DNA of 64,000 nt, from NCBI RefSeq assembly GCF_002968335.2, contig NZ_CP134398.1, forward strand, positions 5,022,001 to 5,086,000. The letters are read 5' to 3'. The notes under the pieces are model-generated. The model had not been told where the DNA came from and made no database searches. It saw nothing but the letters and a program-made list of their open reading frames with translations. Source of the stretch: Mycobacterium sp. ITM-2016-00316 (GTDB taxonomy: Bacteria > Actinomycetota > Actinomycetes > Mycobacteriales > Mycobacteriaceae). Below, piece by piece: positions 17,343-26,982 of this stretch (position 1 is its first letter; each line of letters opens with the position of its first letter). The position numbers were made by a program, and so were the translations under genes.

Positions 17343-17498
17343 GTGAGTGCAGATCCCAAGACCACCGAGTCAGACGCAGGCCCAGAGGGTGCCGAGGACG
17401 ATGTCCAGAGCGATCCCGCCAAGGGCGCCGGGGACCGGGCGGACTGGTCCGACGAGGGCGGCGCCACCGCCGAAGGCAGCGCGGTCGACGACGCTTAA
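17343..17498 (+). CDS. Small acidic protein, conserved-type hypothetical
   Basis: 51-aa, very acidic, no Cys and no predicted membrane segment; carries GDRADWSDEGGATAEG near its C-terminus. GTG start lying 6 nt after TACTGC, so the message may be leaderless. Similar short acidic proteins with an ADWSDEGGAT tail are, to my recollection, widespread in mycobacteria without assigned function. Its TAA overlaps the convergent FAD oxidoreductase stop within a shared TTAA. Confidence 0.65.
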   Translation: MSADPKTTESDAGPEGAEDDVQSDPAKGAGDRADWSDEGGATAEGSAVDDA

Positions 17499-19060
17499 CG
17501 CGCCTCGGCCAGTGCCGCCTTGGCGGCGTTGTAGCCCGGGATGAACGTGATGCCCGGCCCGCCGTGACATCCCGCGCTGCCCAGGTACAGTCCGGCGACC
17601 GACAGTTCCTGATCACCGTAACCTCTGGGGCCGGGCCGGTTGGGTCCCATCTGTTCGGGGTGGATCAGGCCATGGCAGTAGTCACCGCCCGGTGCCCCGA
17701 ACATGGTGCCCATGTGCTTCGGGGTGAAGGTGGTGTGCCGGGAGATCAGGCTCTCGAAATCCGGTGCCAGCCTGGTGATCTTGTCAATGACGCGTTGGCC
17801 CATCTCGTTCTTCATATCGCCATAGGACGCCTGCGCGGTGTCCTCCACGGGGAACCACAACGAGAATGCCGAGACCGCATGCTTGCCGGGCGGGGCGAGG
17901 CTGGGATCCTGCACCGACGGCATCTGCATGGCGATGGCCGGATCGACGGGCACGATACCGCGTCGGCAATCCTCCCACTGCTGCTGCAGTTCCTCGGGTG
18001 TGTTGAAAAGACCGATGGCCGACTGCATTTCGGGGTCGTTGAGCATGCCGTACGGATCGGCGAAGGTCGGGATGCCGTCGAGCGCGAAGTGCATCTGCAG
18101 ATAGCTGCCACGATGGTCGACACGGGTGTAGCGCTCACGGAGCTCGGCGGGCACGGCCGCGGAATCCAGCAGTCCCGTCACGGTGAGGTCGGGAGCCAGC
18201 GCCGAGATGACGATCGGCGCCCCGACGGTGGATCCGTCCGCCAACCGCACTCCGGTGACGCGGCCGTCGGCGGTGAGGATCTCCTCGACCTGCGACCGTA
18301 GCCGCAGCTCTCCCCCGCCCGCGGTCAGCAGGTCACTCAGATGCGTGGTGAGCGCACCGATTCCGCCGCGCAGCTTCTTCATCAGCACGGCGTTCTCGTC
18401 GGGCACGGCCAGCCCGAAGGCCAGCGCTGCCGCACTGCCGGGGGTGGCCGGTCCGCGGTAGGTGGTGTTCACGGCCAGAAAGCTGAGCATGCCGCGCAGC
18501 GCGCCGTGCTTCTCGGTGTCGGGCAGATAGCGGTCGAGCACATCGGTGACCGAGCCGAACAGCATGTCGGTGATCGCGGAGCGTTCGAATTCGTTCTGTG
18601 CGCAGGCATACATCTCGTCGAGCGTCTTCGCCGGTGTGTCGGCGTCGAAGCGGCCGAGCGCGCGGGTGGGCGCCAGGCTCCACGCCATCAGCCCGGCCAT
18701 GCCGTTGACCGCCTCGGCGCCGTGCACCTCGTTGAGGTGGGTGAGCAGCTTCATCGGATCGGTGTAGTAGATGACGGGTTCGTCACCGATGCCGCGCAGC
18801 GATACCGACATCACGTCGACATCGACGCACGGCAGTGTGTCGAGGCCCAGTTCGCGGCTGACCACGGCCGAGGTCGGGAACTGCAGCGAGCCCGCAATCT
18901 CGAACTTGTAGCCGTCGAAAAGCTCTACGGTGGAGGCCATTCCGCCGGCATAAAGCTTGGCGTCCAGGCACAGGGTACGCATCCCGGCGCGTTGCAGCAG
19001 GGCGGCGGCGGCCAGGCCGTTGTGGCCCGCGCCGATGACGATCGCGTCGAAATCCGGCAT
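17495..19060 (-). CDS. FAD-dependent phytoene-desaturase-like oxidoreductase
   Basis: 521-aa flavoprotein of the CrtI/NAD(P)-FAD amine oxidase-like group. Dinucleotide-binding start DAIVIGAGHNGLAAAALLQ directly after the ATG, a second conserved stretch GGIGALTTHLSDLLTAGGGE, and a C-terminal FAD motif (GLYLGSAGCHGGPGITFIPG). The ATG at 19060 puts the FAD motif at residue 6, as in the family; the longer open frame runs antisense through the TetR gene. No carotenoid genes are nearby, so the substrate is unknown. The TetR gene 46 nt upstream on the same strand may govern it. Confidence 0.85.
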   Translation of the reverse strand: MPDFDAIVIGAGHNGLAAAALLQRAGMRTLCLDAKLYAGGMASTVELFDGYKFEIAGSLQFPTSAVVSRELGLDTLPCVDVDVMSVSLRGIGDEPVIYYTDPMKLLTHLNEVHGAEAVNGMAGLMAWSLAPTRALGRFDADTPAKTLDEMYACAQNEFERSAITDMLFGSVTDVLDRYLPDTEKHGALRGMLSFLAVNTTYRGPATPGSAAALAFGLAVPDENAVLMKKLRGGIGALTTHLSDLLTAGGGELRLRSQVEEILTADGRVTGVRLADGSTVGAPIVISALAPDLTVTGLLDSAAVPAELRERYTRVDHRGSYLQMHFALDGIPTFADPYGMLNDPEMQSAIGLFNTPEELQQQWEDCRRGIVPVDPAIAMQMPSVQDPSLAPPGKHAVSAFSLWFPVEDTAQASYGDMKNEMGQRVIDKITRLAPDFESLISRHTTFTPKHMGTMFGAPGGDYCHGLIHPEQMGPNRPGPRGYGDQELSVAGLYLGSAGCHGGPGITFIPGYNAAKAALAEAR

Positions 19061-19106
19061 CAGCCCAGGTTCCACCCCGGCCAATGTTTTGTCAATAATG
19101 ACAAAA

Positions 19107-19712
19107 CTATCCCGTCGGGATAACCCCGGATTCCAGCGAGTCCAGCGCCATCCGGCACAGCCTGGCCAGTTCGGGCAGTGAGCGCTCTTCGGCCAGCATC
19201 CACACCTCCATGGCGCCGAACACCGCCGCGGCGATGCAACGGGCGGCAACGGTGACCCGCAGCGCGGCATCGGAGCCCGGCCGCGGCGGATCGTCATGGC
19301 GCAGGTGCTCCTCGACGACCTCGGCGAAGGACGCCTCGACCTGCCGGATGTGGCGAACGATGCGGCCCGGGTCGAGCTCGTCGGCGCGCAGCTCGGCGAT
19401 CTTGGCCACCGCGTCCACGTCGTAGGGCGATTGCAGGATCGCCGAGTGCACCGCCTCGACGATCGGCTCCTGCGGGGAGCGGTTGGCCAGCGCGGTGCGG
19501 AACCATTCCAGGCCGGCGTCGTAGTCGACGAACAGCAGATCATGCTTGGACGAGAAGTGCCGGTAGAAGGTCCGCAGCGACACCCCGGCGTCGGCGGCGA
19601 TCTGTTCGGCCGAGGTGTCCTCCACGCCCTGGGCAAGGAAGCGCACCATGGCCGCCTGGCGGAGCGCGTCGCGCGTGCGCTCACTGCGCGCCGTCTGAGC
19701 GGGCCGAACCAT
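19107..19712 (-). CDS. TetR-family regulator
   Basis: 201-aa regulator with a classical TetR N-terminus (SERTRDALRQAAMVRFLAQG, then AADAGVSLRTFYRHFSSKHDLL). An ATG at 19754 would add 14 residues, but the ATG at 19712 (MVRPAQTARSERT) is the more usual start. A near-perfect 24-bp palindrome lies 59 bp upstream in the gap to the divergent SnoaL gene and is the probable operator for both directions. Confidence 0.87.
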   Translation of the reverse strand: MVRPAQTARSERTRDALRQAAMVRFLAQGVEDTSAEQIAADAGVSLRTFYRHFSSKHDLLFVDYDAGLEWFRTALANRSPQEPIVEAVHSAILQSPYDVDAVAKIAELRADELDPGRIVRHIRQVEASFAEVVEEHLRHDDPPRPGSDAALRVTVAARCIAAAVFGAMEVWMLAEERSLPELARLCRMALDSLESGVIPTG

Positions 19713-19770
19713 CAGCTCAACGTACCGGAGAGGTCGAGGCTCCCCCGTTGACAACGACGATCCCGCGCCA

Positions 19771-19794
19771 CTAACTTGTTGGTCAACAAGCTAG
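19771..19794. promoter_or_regulatory. 24-bp TetR-type palindromic operator
   Basis: Arms CTTGTTG (19775-19781) and CAACAAG (19784-19790) with a 2-bp centre, extended by CTA/TAG ends. Only positions 4 and 12 of each 12-bp half break the symmetry. It covers the likely -10 (TAACTT, 19772-19777) of the SnoaL promoter, whose -35 is TTGACA at 19748-19753, so binding would repress that operon. Confidence 0.75.
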
Positions 19795-19812
19795 TAGCAA
19801 TGGAGGAACGCC

Positions 19813-20271
19813 ATGATCACCGAGGAGTTGCGGCAACGCCGACTGGCGGTGATCCGGGAACACATGGACACCGAGGTCACCCACGACTTCGACCAGACCC
19901 TGCAAACCTTCAAATCAGCATCACAGGGCCGCCCACACTACGAGATCATGGCCACCGGCCAGGTGTTCGACGGCGATGACGAAGTGATGGGCTACTACCG
20001 CACCACCCGGACCGCGTTCCCCGACCAGCGGCACGCCAATGCTCGATTCCACGTCGCCGACGACACCGTCATCGTCGAATTCGATTTGCTGGGGACCAAT
20101 CTCGGCGAGTTCTACGGGCTCCCACCCACCGGCAAGGAGTTCCGCGTGCCCATCATCGCGGTGTTTTTCTTCGAGGATGAGCGAATCGTCAACGAGCGCA
20201 TCTACTTCGACTCGGCGAGCCTGGTTCAGCAGATCGGGCGGCCCGAACTACTGGCCTTCGCCGGGGCATGA
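19813..20271 (+). CDS. SnoaL/NTF2-like (ester-cyclase-type) protein
   Basis: 152-aa cone-shaped alpha-beta-barrel protein of the NTF2/SnoaL superfamily. The GLPPTGKEFRVPIIAVFFFED stretch and EFDLLGTNLGEFYG are typical of SnoaL-like ester cyclases that fold a small hydrophobic substrate. Good ribosome site (GGAGG 7 nt before the ATG). First gene of a three-gene run with a TetR and a metallo-hydrolase (both junctions ATGA), controlled by the palindrome at 19771. Substrate unknown. Confidence 0.8.
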   Translation: MITEELRQRRLAVIREHMDTEVTHDFDQTLQTFKSASQGRPHYEIMATGQVFDGDDEVMGYYRTTRTAFPDQRHANARFHVADDTVIVEFDLLGTNLGEFYGLPPTGKEFRVPIIAVFFFEDERIVNERIYFDSASLVQQIGRPELLAFAGA

Positions 20272-20891
20272 CGGACACCACGAGCCGTCGCACCCAGGAG
20301 GAACGCCGCGGTGAGGCCGAGCAGCGGCTCATCCTCGCAGCCGCCGAACTGGTCGGAGAGATCGGGCCCGCCGGGGTGACGCTGGCCAATGTCGGTGAGC
20401 GCGCCGGCTACAGCCGCGGCCTGGCCACCCATCATTTCGGGTCCAAGGGCGCGTTGATGCAGCGGCTGGTCGACAGCGTCACCACCCAGTTCAGGGAAGC
20501 GGTTCCCCCTGCCGGCGAATCACATTCGGCGCTCGACGAGGGACTCCGGCTGGTCGAGGTGTACATGTCGGTACTGGCCGATCCGCAGCCGGCCAATCGG
20601 GCCCGGCTGGCACTGTGGGCGGATGCCGTCGCGAGCGCCTCATCGGATCTGCGCCCAGCGATGATCGCCGCCGACCGGGAGTTCCGGGCGGCCATCGCCG
20701 ACAGCCTGCAACGCGGCATCGACAACGGCGAACTCACCTCCTCGGTACACCCTGAGGGACTGGCCACCGTGATCGTCGGTATGTTGCGCGGCGTCGCACT
20801 GCAGACACTGCTCGACGGCGACGTCGATCTGGCGGCCTGCCACAAGGAGATCCACGCCCTGCTGGCGGCGCGACTGGAGGATGCGCGATGA
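20268..20891 (+). CDS. TetR-family regulator
   Basis: 207-aa TetR protein: helix-turn-helix [21 protein letters not shown] followed by [14 protein letters not shown]. It overlaps the SnoaL stop (ATGA) and the lactonase-like start (ATGA), so it is an internal member of the operon rather than a divergent repressor. Ligand unknown. Confidence 0.87.
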   Translation: MTDTTSRRTQEERRGEAEQRLILAAAELVGEIGPAGVTLANVGERAGYSRGLATHHFGSKGALMQRLVDSVTTQFREAVPPAGESHSALDEGLRLVEVYMSVLADPQPANRARLALWADAVASASSDLRPAMIAADREFRAAIADSLQRGIDNGELTSSVHPEGLATVIVGMLRGVALQTLLDGDVDLAACHKEIHALLAARLEDAR

Positions 20892-21661
20892 AGGTCCATC
20901 ACCTCAATTGCGGCAGCATGCGGGTACCGACGGCCCCGCTGGTATGCCACGTACTACTGGTGGAGAGCGCCGACGGGCTGGTGCTCGTCGACTCCGGCTT
21001 CGGTCTGCTCGACTGCGCCGGCCCACGGCAACGCCTCGGCCCGTTGCGGCACAGCCTGTTTCCGGTTCTGGACGCCGCGGAGACTGCCGCGCGGCAGATC
21101 GAGAAGCTGGGGTTCCGCCGTGACGATGTGCGTCATATCGTGTTGACCCACTTCGATCTCGACCACATCGGCGGGCTTGCCGACTTCCCGGCCGCGCTGG
21201 TGCACGTCACCGCCGCCGAGGCCCAGGGTGCGGTGCACGCGCCGTCCTGGCGTGAACGCATCCGCTATCGCAGCATCCAATGGGAACACGGCCCGCGGCT
21301 TGTCGAACACGGACCCGGCGGCGAGAGTTGGCGCGGATTCGCTTCGGCAACAGAGCTTCTCGACGGTGTCGTGCTGGTGCCGCTGCCCGGGCACACCCGC
21401 GGACACGCGTGCGTGGCGGTCGACGCCGGCCACCGCTGGATACTGCACGCCGGCGACTCGTTCTATCACCACGGCACCCTCGACGGGCGACCGATTCCGC
21501 GGGTGCTGTCCGCCAGCGAGAGCATGCTCGCCTTCGACAGGAAGCTGGTGCGCGCGAACCACACCCGGCTGGCCGAATTGGCGGCCGCCGGCGGCCCGGA
21601 GCTGATGGTGATCAGCGCGCACGACCCGCAGTTGTACGAGCGGGCCCGCGCGACGGCCTGA
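20888..21661 (+). CDS. MBL-fold metallo-hydrolase (lactonase-like)
   Basis: 257-aa metallo-beta-lactamase-fold enzyme. Metal motif HFDLDHIGG (H88, D90, D92, H93), with further ligands in LPGHTRGH and HAGDSFYH, and a C-terminal SAHDPQ. The spacing resembles N-acyl-homoserine lactonases (AiiA/AttM type) and other lactone or thioester hydrolases. Last gene of the SnoaL-TetR-hydrolase operon. It could open a lactone made or sensed by the same operon; activity untested. Confidence 0.83.
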   Translation: MKVHHLNCGSMRVPTAPLVCHVLLVESADGLVLVDSGFGLLDCAGPRQRLGPLRHSLFPVLDAAETAARQIEKLGFRRDDVRHIVLTHFDLDHIGGLADFPAALVHVTAAEAQGAVHAPSWRERIRYRSIQWEHGPRLVEHGPGGESWRGFASATELLDGVVLVPLPGHTRGHACVAVDAGHRWILHAGDSFYHHGTLDGRPIPRVLSASESMLAFDRKLVRANHTRLAELAAAGGPELMVISAHDPQLYERARATA

Positions 21662-21662
21662 T

Positions 21663-22247
21663 TCAGCGCGGGGCGAACAGCGCGATGGTCGCGTCGACGG
21701 CTTCCTCGGTGATATCGCTCATCTTCCCGCCGTTCTCGACGGTGATGGCGGTGAGTTCGCGCAGGCCGCCGAGCAGCATGATGATCCGCTGCCGCGACAC
21801 CGGGCCGATCCCGGCGGCGCGGAACTGTGCGCTGTCCATCAGTGCGGTGACCATGTCGACAAAATGCTCCATGGACTCCCGGGTGAGCTCGCGGCCCGCC
21901 GCCCCGAGCGAGGGGCCGTCACGGATCCAGCTCAGGGTGAGGTCGGGCCGGGACTCTCCCGAGGCGATCCACGCCTCGATGGCCTGGCGGGCCTGCTGCT
22001 GCCAGGGCGCCTCAGGGTCGACGGCACCGGCGATGGACCGGACCTGTTCGGCGTTGGCCTCGGCGAGCAGCGCCATGAAGCATTCGTCCTTGCTGGAGAA
22101 GTGCTCATAGAACGTCCGGCGCGAGGTCCGGGCCCGGCGCACGATGTCCGCGATCGTCGTCTTGGCGTAGCCGTCCTCGGCGATCGAGGCCTCGAACGCC
22201 GCCAGCAGGCGGGCCCGGAAGTCCCCGGTGGCAGCGTCCGTCGTCAC
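21663..22247 (-). CDS. TetR-family regulator
   Basis: 194-aa TetR protein with the HTH block TTIADIVRRARTSRRTFYEHF followed by SSKDECFMALLAEA. GTG start. Convergent with the hydrolase gene, one base apart. The YdcF gene lies 19 nt upstream on the same strand, so the two may be co-transcribed. Ligand and targets unknown. Confidence 0.86.
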   Translation of the reverse strand: MTTDAATGDFRARLLAAFEASIAEDGYAKTTIADIVRRARTSRRTFYEHFSSKDECFMALLAEANAEQVRSIAGAVDPEAPWQQQARQAIEAWIASGESRPDLTLSWIRDGPSLGAAGRELTRESMEHFVDMVTALMDSAQFRAAGIGPVSRQRIIMLLGGLRELTAITVENGGKMSDITEEAVDATIALFAPR

Positions 22248-22266
22248 CCGGCCACCTTAGAACGGC

Positions 22267-22911
22267 TCAGCCGATGGGGGTCAGCGGGCTGAGCACGTCG
22301 CGGATGAACTGGGTGATGTTGGTCTGCGGATTGCCGTCCGGGAAGCTGACGGTGGCCAGCATGTTGCCGCCCGCGTCGGCGAAGTTGCCGTCGGCGCGAC
22401 CCTGATGGGTCGAGGACGTCACCAGGATGATCCCCGTGGTGTCGGCCTTCTCGGCCAGCGGTACCGAGAACTGGGCGTTTTGGACCGTGCTGTTGGCCTT
22501 GTCCTCGACGATGATCCGGTTCGCCGGGAAACCGAGCAGGCGCAGCAGGTTGCGCATCTCGCCGGCCTCCGTGCGACCGTTCTTCGGGTTGCCACCGGTG
22601 ACGATGATCGGGGACTGCGGAAAGGCCTGTGCGACGGCCAGTCCGGTCAACACCCGGGTGTAGAGGATCGGGCGCATCCAACCGTCGGGGGTGAGCCCGT
22701 AGCCCAGGATCACGATGGCGGGCTTGGTGAAATCCTTGCCCGCGGGCTGGGCGGCGGCGTGCGGCGCCGCCGCGCACGCGAACGCCAAGGCGACGAGCAC
22801 GGCGCCGATGACGGCCTTCAGACGACTGCGCTTTTCATCCCCGAATGAGTGCGACACGTGAACTTGATCGTGATCAGTGGGGCGAATGTTACGGAACTGA
22901 CAATTAGGCAT
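22267..22911 (-). CDS. Secreted YdcF/SanA-like (DUF218) protein
   Basis: Up to 214 aa. A signal-like hydrophobic segment (LKAVIGAVLVALAFACAAAP, ending AAA) precedes a DUF218 domain with AIVILGYGLTPDG, IIVTGGNPKNGRTEAGEM and SSTHQGRA. DUF218 proteins (ElyC, SanA, YdcF) act on envelope metabolism in E. coli; the chemistry is not settled. Starts are uncertain: ATG 22911 leaves an over-long n-region, whereas GTG 22857 gives a more normal signal peptide (196 aa). Exported to the cell envelope. Confidence 0.78.
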   Translation of the reverse strand: MPNCQFRNIRPTDHDQVHVSHSFGDEKRSRLKAVIGAVLVALAFACAAAPHAAAQPAGKDFTKPAIVILGYGLTPDGWMRPILYTRVLTGLAVAQAFPQSPIIVTGGNPKNGRTEAGEMRNLLRLLGFPANRIIVEDKANSTVQNAQFSVPLAEKADTTGIILVTSSTHQGRADGNFADAGGNMLATVSFPDGNPQTNITQFIRDVLSPLTPIG

Positions 22912-23067
22912 CCGGTCGCACCGGCAGGAGCGTCAGCGCCGGTCAGGTATCGTCGTTAACACGTCGGTAATATTGCCGGCCCTCAGGGCAGACCACTTCG
23001 TTGAACGTCGGGCTAGAACGCCCCGCCTCGATTGCGTCGCCTTCTCTGGGACTTCTCAGAGGAACTC

Positions 23068-24231
23068 ATGTCTTCGCGTACCAGTGGAACCCCGTCTCTC
23101 GATGCGTTTCAGCCGAGCGAGTCCATCCTTCCCGCACCGCCCTTCGCACTGCCTGCCGGTGACACGGCGATCGTCTACTGCGAGGGCCAGTTCGGCGAGC
23201 AGGACGGCAAAACCGCCAACGGCCTGGTCCGGCACTCGGAGAAGTACCAGATCCTCAGCGTCATCGACAGCCTTCGGGCCGGTGCGGATGCCGGAAAACT
23301 CCTCGACGGCACCCCGAACGGCATCCCGGTGCTGGCCTCACTCGCCGAGTCCATCGCGCACGCCGGACACGTGCCGGACTACCTGATCTGTGGGTTGGCA
23401 CCCGCCGACGGCCTGCTGTCCGGCCGGCAACGAATCGTGCTGCTCGACGGTATCGCCCGCGGCATGCACATCATCAACGGCCTGCACGAGTTCCTCAACG
23501 ACGATCCCGAGTTCGCGGCGGCAGCCGTGATCGCCGGCATCACCATCACCGACGTGCGCCGGCCCAAAGCCAAACGTGACCTGCACCTGTTCTCCGGCCG
23601 GATCTTCGACGTCACCTGCCCCCGGATCGCGATCCTGGGCACCGACGGGGCGATCGGCAAGCGCACCACGGCCACCCTGCTGGTCCAGGCGCTCAACGCG
23701 CACGGCATCAAGGCGGTCATGGTCGGCACCGGTCAGACCACCCTGATCCAGGGCGGGAAGTACGGCGTCGCACTCGATGCGCTGGTCCCCCAGTTCTGTT
23801 CGGGCGAGGTCGAGCACCAGGTCGTCGCCGCGTTCGAGGGCGAAGACCCGGACGTGATCGTGGTCGAGGGCCAGGGCGCACTGAGCCATCCCGCGTACCT
23901 GACATCGGCGCATATCCTGCGCGGCAGCCGCCCCGCCGCGGTGATCGTGCAGCACGCGCCCAAGCGCGCGGTGCTCGGCGACTTCCCGATGGTGGCGATG
24001 CCGACCGCGGCGAGCGAGATCGCCCTGATCGAGGCGTTCGCCGACACCCGCGTCATCGGGGTCACGATCAACCACGAGCAGATGACCGAGGACGAGCTGA
24101 ATACCGCCATCTCCGAACATCATTCGCAGCTCGGACTGCCCGTCACCGATCCCCTGACGCGCCCCGCGTCCGATCTTGTCGATATGGTGCTGGCCGGCCT
24201 GCCCGCGCTCGCAGCGATCACCCCCGTGTGA
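23068..24231 (+). CDS. DUF1611 family protein, DgcN-like (D-glutamate N-acetyltransferase type)
   Basis: 387-aa DUF1611 protein. N-terminal domain (about 30-180) with CEGQFGEQDGKTANGLVRHS, then a P-loop-like domain starting AILGTDGAIGKRTTATLL (GxxxxGKRT at 191-200) and GQGALSHPAY. Members of this family were characterised as D-glutamate N-acetyltransferase (DgcN). Start ATG 23068 has GAGGAA upstream. It overlaps the next gene, a PLP racemase, by 4 nt (GTGA). The usual DgcA epimerase partner is not seen; the racemase stands in its place. Cytosolic. Confidence 0.78.
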   Translation: MSSRTSGTPSLDAFQPSESILPAPPFALPAGDTAIVYCEGQFGEQDGKTANGLVRHSEKYQILSVIDSLRAGADAGKLLDGTPNGIPVLASLAESIAHAGHVPDYLICGLAPADGLLSGRQRIVLLDGIARGMHIINGLHEFLNDDPEFAAAAVIAGITITDVRRPKAKRDLHLFSGRIFDVTCPRIAILGTDGAIGKRTTATLLVQALNAHGIKAVMVGTGQTTLIQGGKYGVALDALVPQFCSGEVEHQVVAAFEGEDPDVIVVEGQGALSHPAYLTSAHILRGSRPAAVIVQHAPKRAVLGDFPMVAMPTAASEIALIEAFADTRVIGVTINHEQMTEDELNTAISEHHSQLGLPVTDPLTRPASDLVDMVLAGLPALAAITPV

Positions 24232-25298
24232 CGCTTCGCATCGAGACCGATCTCGACAAGGTCGAACAGAACACCCGGACCCTCGTCGACCGGCTCCACG
24301 TGTCGGGCATCCGGGTCACCGGGGTCACCAAGGCCGTGCTGGGTTCCCCGGCAGTCGGTGCGGCGATGCTGCGCGGCGGGGCCGGCGGCCTCGGTGATTC
24401 CCGGGTGGAGAACCTGGCCCGGCTGGCCGGACTCGACCGATGGCCGCTGCGCACGTTGATCCGCTCACCCATGCTCAGCCAGGTGGCATCGGTGGTCGGG
24501 ACCGCCGACATCAGCCTGAACACCGAGGCCGTCGTCCTGACGGCGCTCGATCAGGCCGCGGCCGAGCAGAAGCGGATGCACGCCGTGGTGCTGGTGGTCG
24601 AACTCGGCGACCTTCGTGAGGGCATCTCGCTCGACGACGTCCCGGAGGCGGTGCGCGCCGTCCTCGACCACTCGTCGCTGCGCCTGGCCGGGCTCGGGGC
24701 GAACCTCGCCTGCCAGAACGGCGTGGTCCCCGATGACCGGAACATGGGCGTCCTGACCCGGCTCGTCGACGAGATCGAGGCACGGCACGGCATCTCGCTC
24801 GGCGTCGTGTCCGGGGGCAACTCGGCGAACCTGAATTGGGCTCTGCACACCCGTGATGTCGGCCGGATCGACGAGCTCCGACTCGGCGAAGCCATCCTGC
24901 TCGGTGTCGATCCGCTGGACCGGACCCCGATCCCCGGCCTGCACACCGACATCTTCACCCTGACCGCCGAGATCATCGAGGTCGCCGTGAAACCGGCGCA
25001 GCCCTGGGGCGAGCGCGCCCAGGCGGCGTTTGGAGAGGCTCCGGTACGCACCGGCAGCGGGACCGTGCATCAGGCGATCCTGGCTCTCGGTCGCCAGGAC
25101 GTGGACCCGGACGGTCTGCGGCCTCCCCCGGGCATCACGATCCTGGGAATGAGCAGCGATCATCTGGTGGTCGACCTCGGAGATCATGAGGCCGTGGTCG
25201 GCGACGAGATCGACTTCGGTGTCGGCTACAGCGCACTGGTGCGGGCCATGACGTCGCCGTTTGTCGCCAAGGTGGAGGTGGGCGCAACGGTGCCGTGA
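24228..25298 (+). CDS. Fold-III PLP amino-acid racemase (alanine/ornithine racemase-like)
   Basis: 356-aa protein of the alanine racemase N-terminal-domain superfamily: PLP lysine K35 in GVTKAVLGSP, barrel strands such as VVSGGNSANLNWA and LRLGEAILLGVDP. It resembles ornithine/alanine racemase-family proteins rather than DadX/Alr, because it lacks the classical Alr C-terminal domain arrangement. GTG start coupled to the DUF1611 gene. Together they suggest making a D-amino acid and acetylating it, or the reverse salvage; substrate unknown. Confidence 0.8.
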   Translation: MTLRIETDLDKVEQNTRTLVDRLHVSGIRVTGVTKAVLGSPAVGAAMLRGGAGGLGDSRVENLARLAGLDRWPLRTLIRSPMLSQVASVVGTADISLNTEAVVLTALDQAAAEQKRMHAVVLVVELGDLREGISLDDVPEAVRAVLDHSSLRLAGLGANLACQNGVVPDDRNMGVLTRLVDEIEARHGISLGVVSGGNSANLNWALHTRDVGRIDELRLGEAILLGVDPLDRTPIPGLHTDIFTLTAEIIEVAVKPAQPWGERAQAAFGEAPVRTGSGTVHQAILALGRQDVDPDGLRPPPGITILGMSSDHLVVDLGDHEAVVGDEIDFGVGYSALVRAMTSPFVAKVEVGATVP

Positions 25299-25305
25299 GA
25301 ATTCG

Positions 25306-25382
25306 TGGTGGCCAGGGCCGGGATCGAACCGGCGACCTTCCGCTTTTCAGGCGGACGCTCGTACCAACTGAGCTACCTGGCC
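25306..25382 (-). tRNA. tRNA-Phe (GAA)
   Basis: 77 nt with encoded CCA. Acceptor stem GGCCAGG/CCTGGCC, discriminator A, anticodon loop CTGAAAA with GAA (complement at 25346-25348), T-loop GGTTCGATCC. Directly after the racemase gene, convergent. Confidence 0.97.
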
Positions 25383-25421
25383 GGAAGGCTCCGGCCTTGC
25401 GACCGGAATACCTCGCCGAAA

Positions 25422-25498
25422 TGGCGACCCTGACGGGACTCGAACCCGCGACCTCCGCCGTGACAGGGCGGCGCGCTAACCAACTGCGCCACAGGGCC
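25422..25498 (-). tRNA. tRNA-Asp (GTC)
   Basis: 77 nt with encoded CCA. Acceptor GGCCCTG/CAGGGTC (one G-U pair), discriminator G, anticodon loop CTGTCAC (GTC, complement at 25462-25464), T-arm GCGGGTTCGAGTCCCGT. Upstream of tRNA-Phe in the same orientation, 39 nt apart. Confidence 0.97.
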
Positions 25499-25543
25499 TT
25501 GCTCTTTACTGCTTCGCTCCGGTGTGTCACCACCGTCGCGCCG

Positions 25544-25616
25544 TACCCCCAACGGGATTCGAACCCGTGCTACCGCCGTGAAAGGGCGGCGTCCTAGGCC
25601 GCTAAACGATGGGGGC
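25544..25616 (-). tRNA. tRNA-Glu (TTC)
   Basis: 73 nt to the discriminator A. Acceptor GCCCCCA/TGGGGGT, anticodon loop CTTTCAC (TTC). The three bases after the discriminator are CGG, not CCA, so the CCA must be added by nucleotidyltransferase. First of the Glu-Asp-Phe run, a common bacterial order. Confidence 0.96.
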
Positions 25617-25752
25617 CTATCCGAATTTCTTCGGGCCGCTCTCAACGCCGGTGACGTTGGAAGCTTCGATAGCTTAGGACACGGCCCTGCGAAATCCCAA
25701 ACCGGATACCCCCATCCGTCCGGGAGGGCCGCCCAGTATCCTTTTGCACCAC

Positions 25753-25828
25753 GCCCCTATAGCTCAGTTGGTAGAGCTACGGACTTTTAATCCGCAGGTC
25801 CCAGGTTCGAGCCCTGGTGGGGGCACCA
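25753..25828 (+). tRNA. tRNA-Lys (TTT)
   Basis: 76 nt with encoded CCA. Acceptor GCCCCTA/TGGGGGC, anticodon loop CTTTTAA (TTT), T-arm CAGGTTCGAGCCCTG. Divergent from the Glu-Asp-Phe cluster with 136 bp between; TATCCT at 25737-25742 is a candidate -10. Confidence 0.97.
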
Positions 25829-25837
25829 CAGTGCGCC

Positions 25838-26959
<1,122 letters not shown>

Positions 26960-26982
26960 GGGCCCTACGGTAGCCCGTGCGG

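Noticed and set aside
25544..25616. tRNA-Glu as a pseudogene because CCA is missing
   Set aside because: All stems and the anticodon are intact; many actinobacterial tRNA genes lack encoded CCA.
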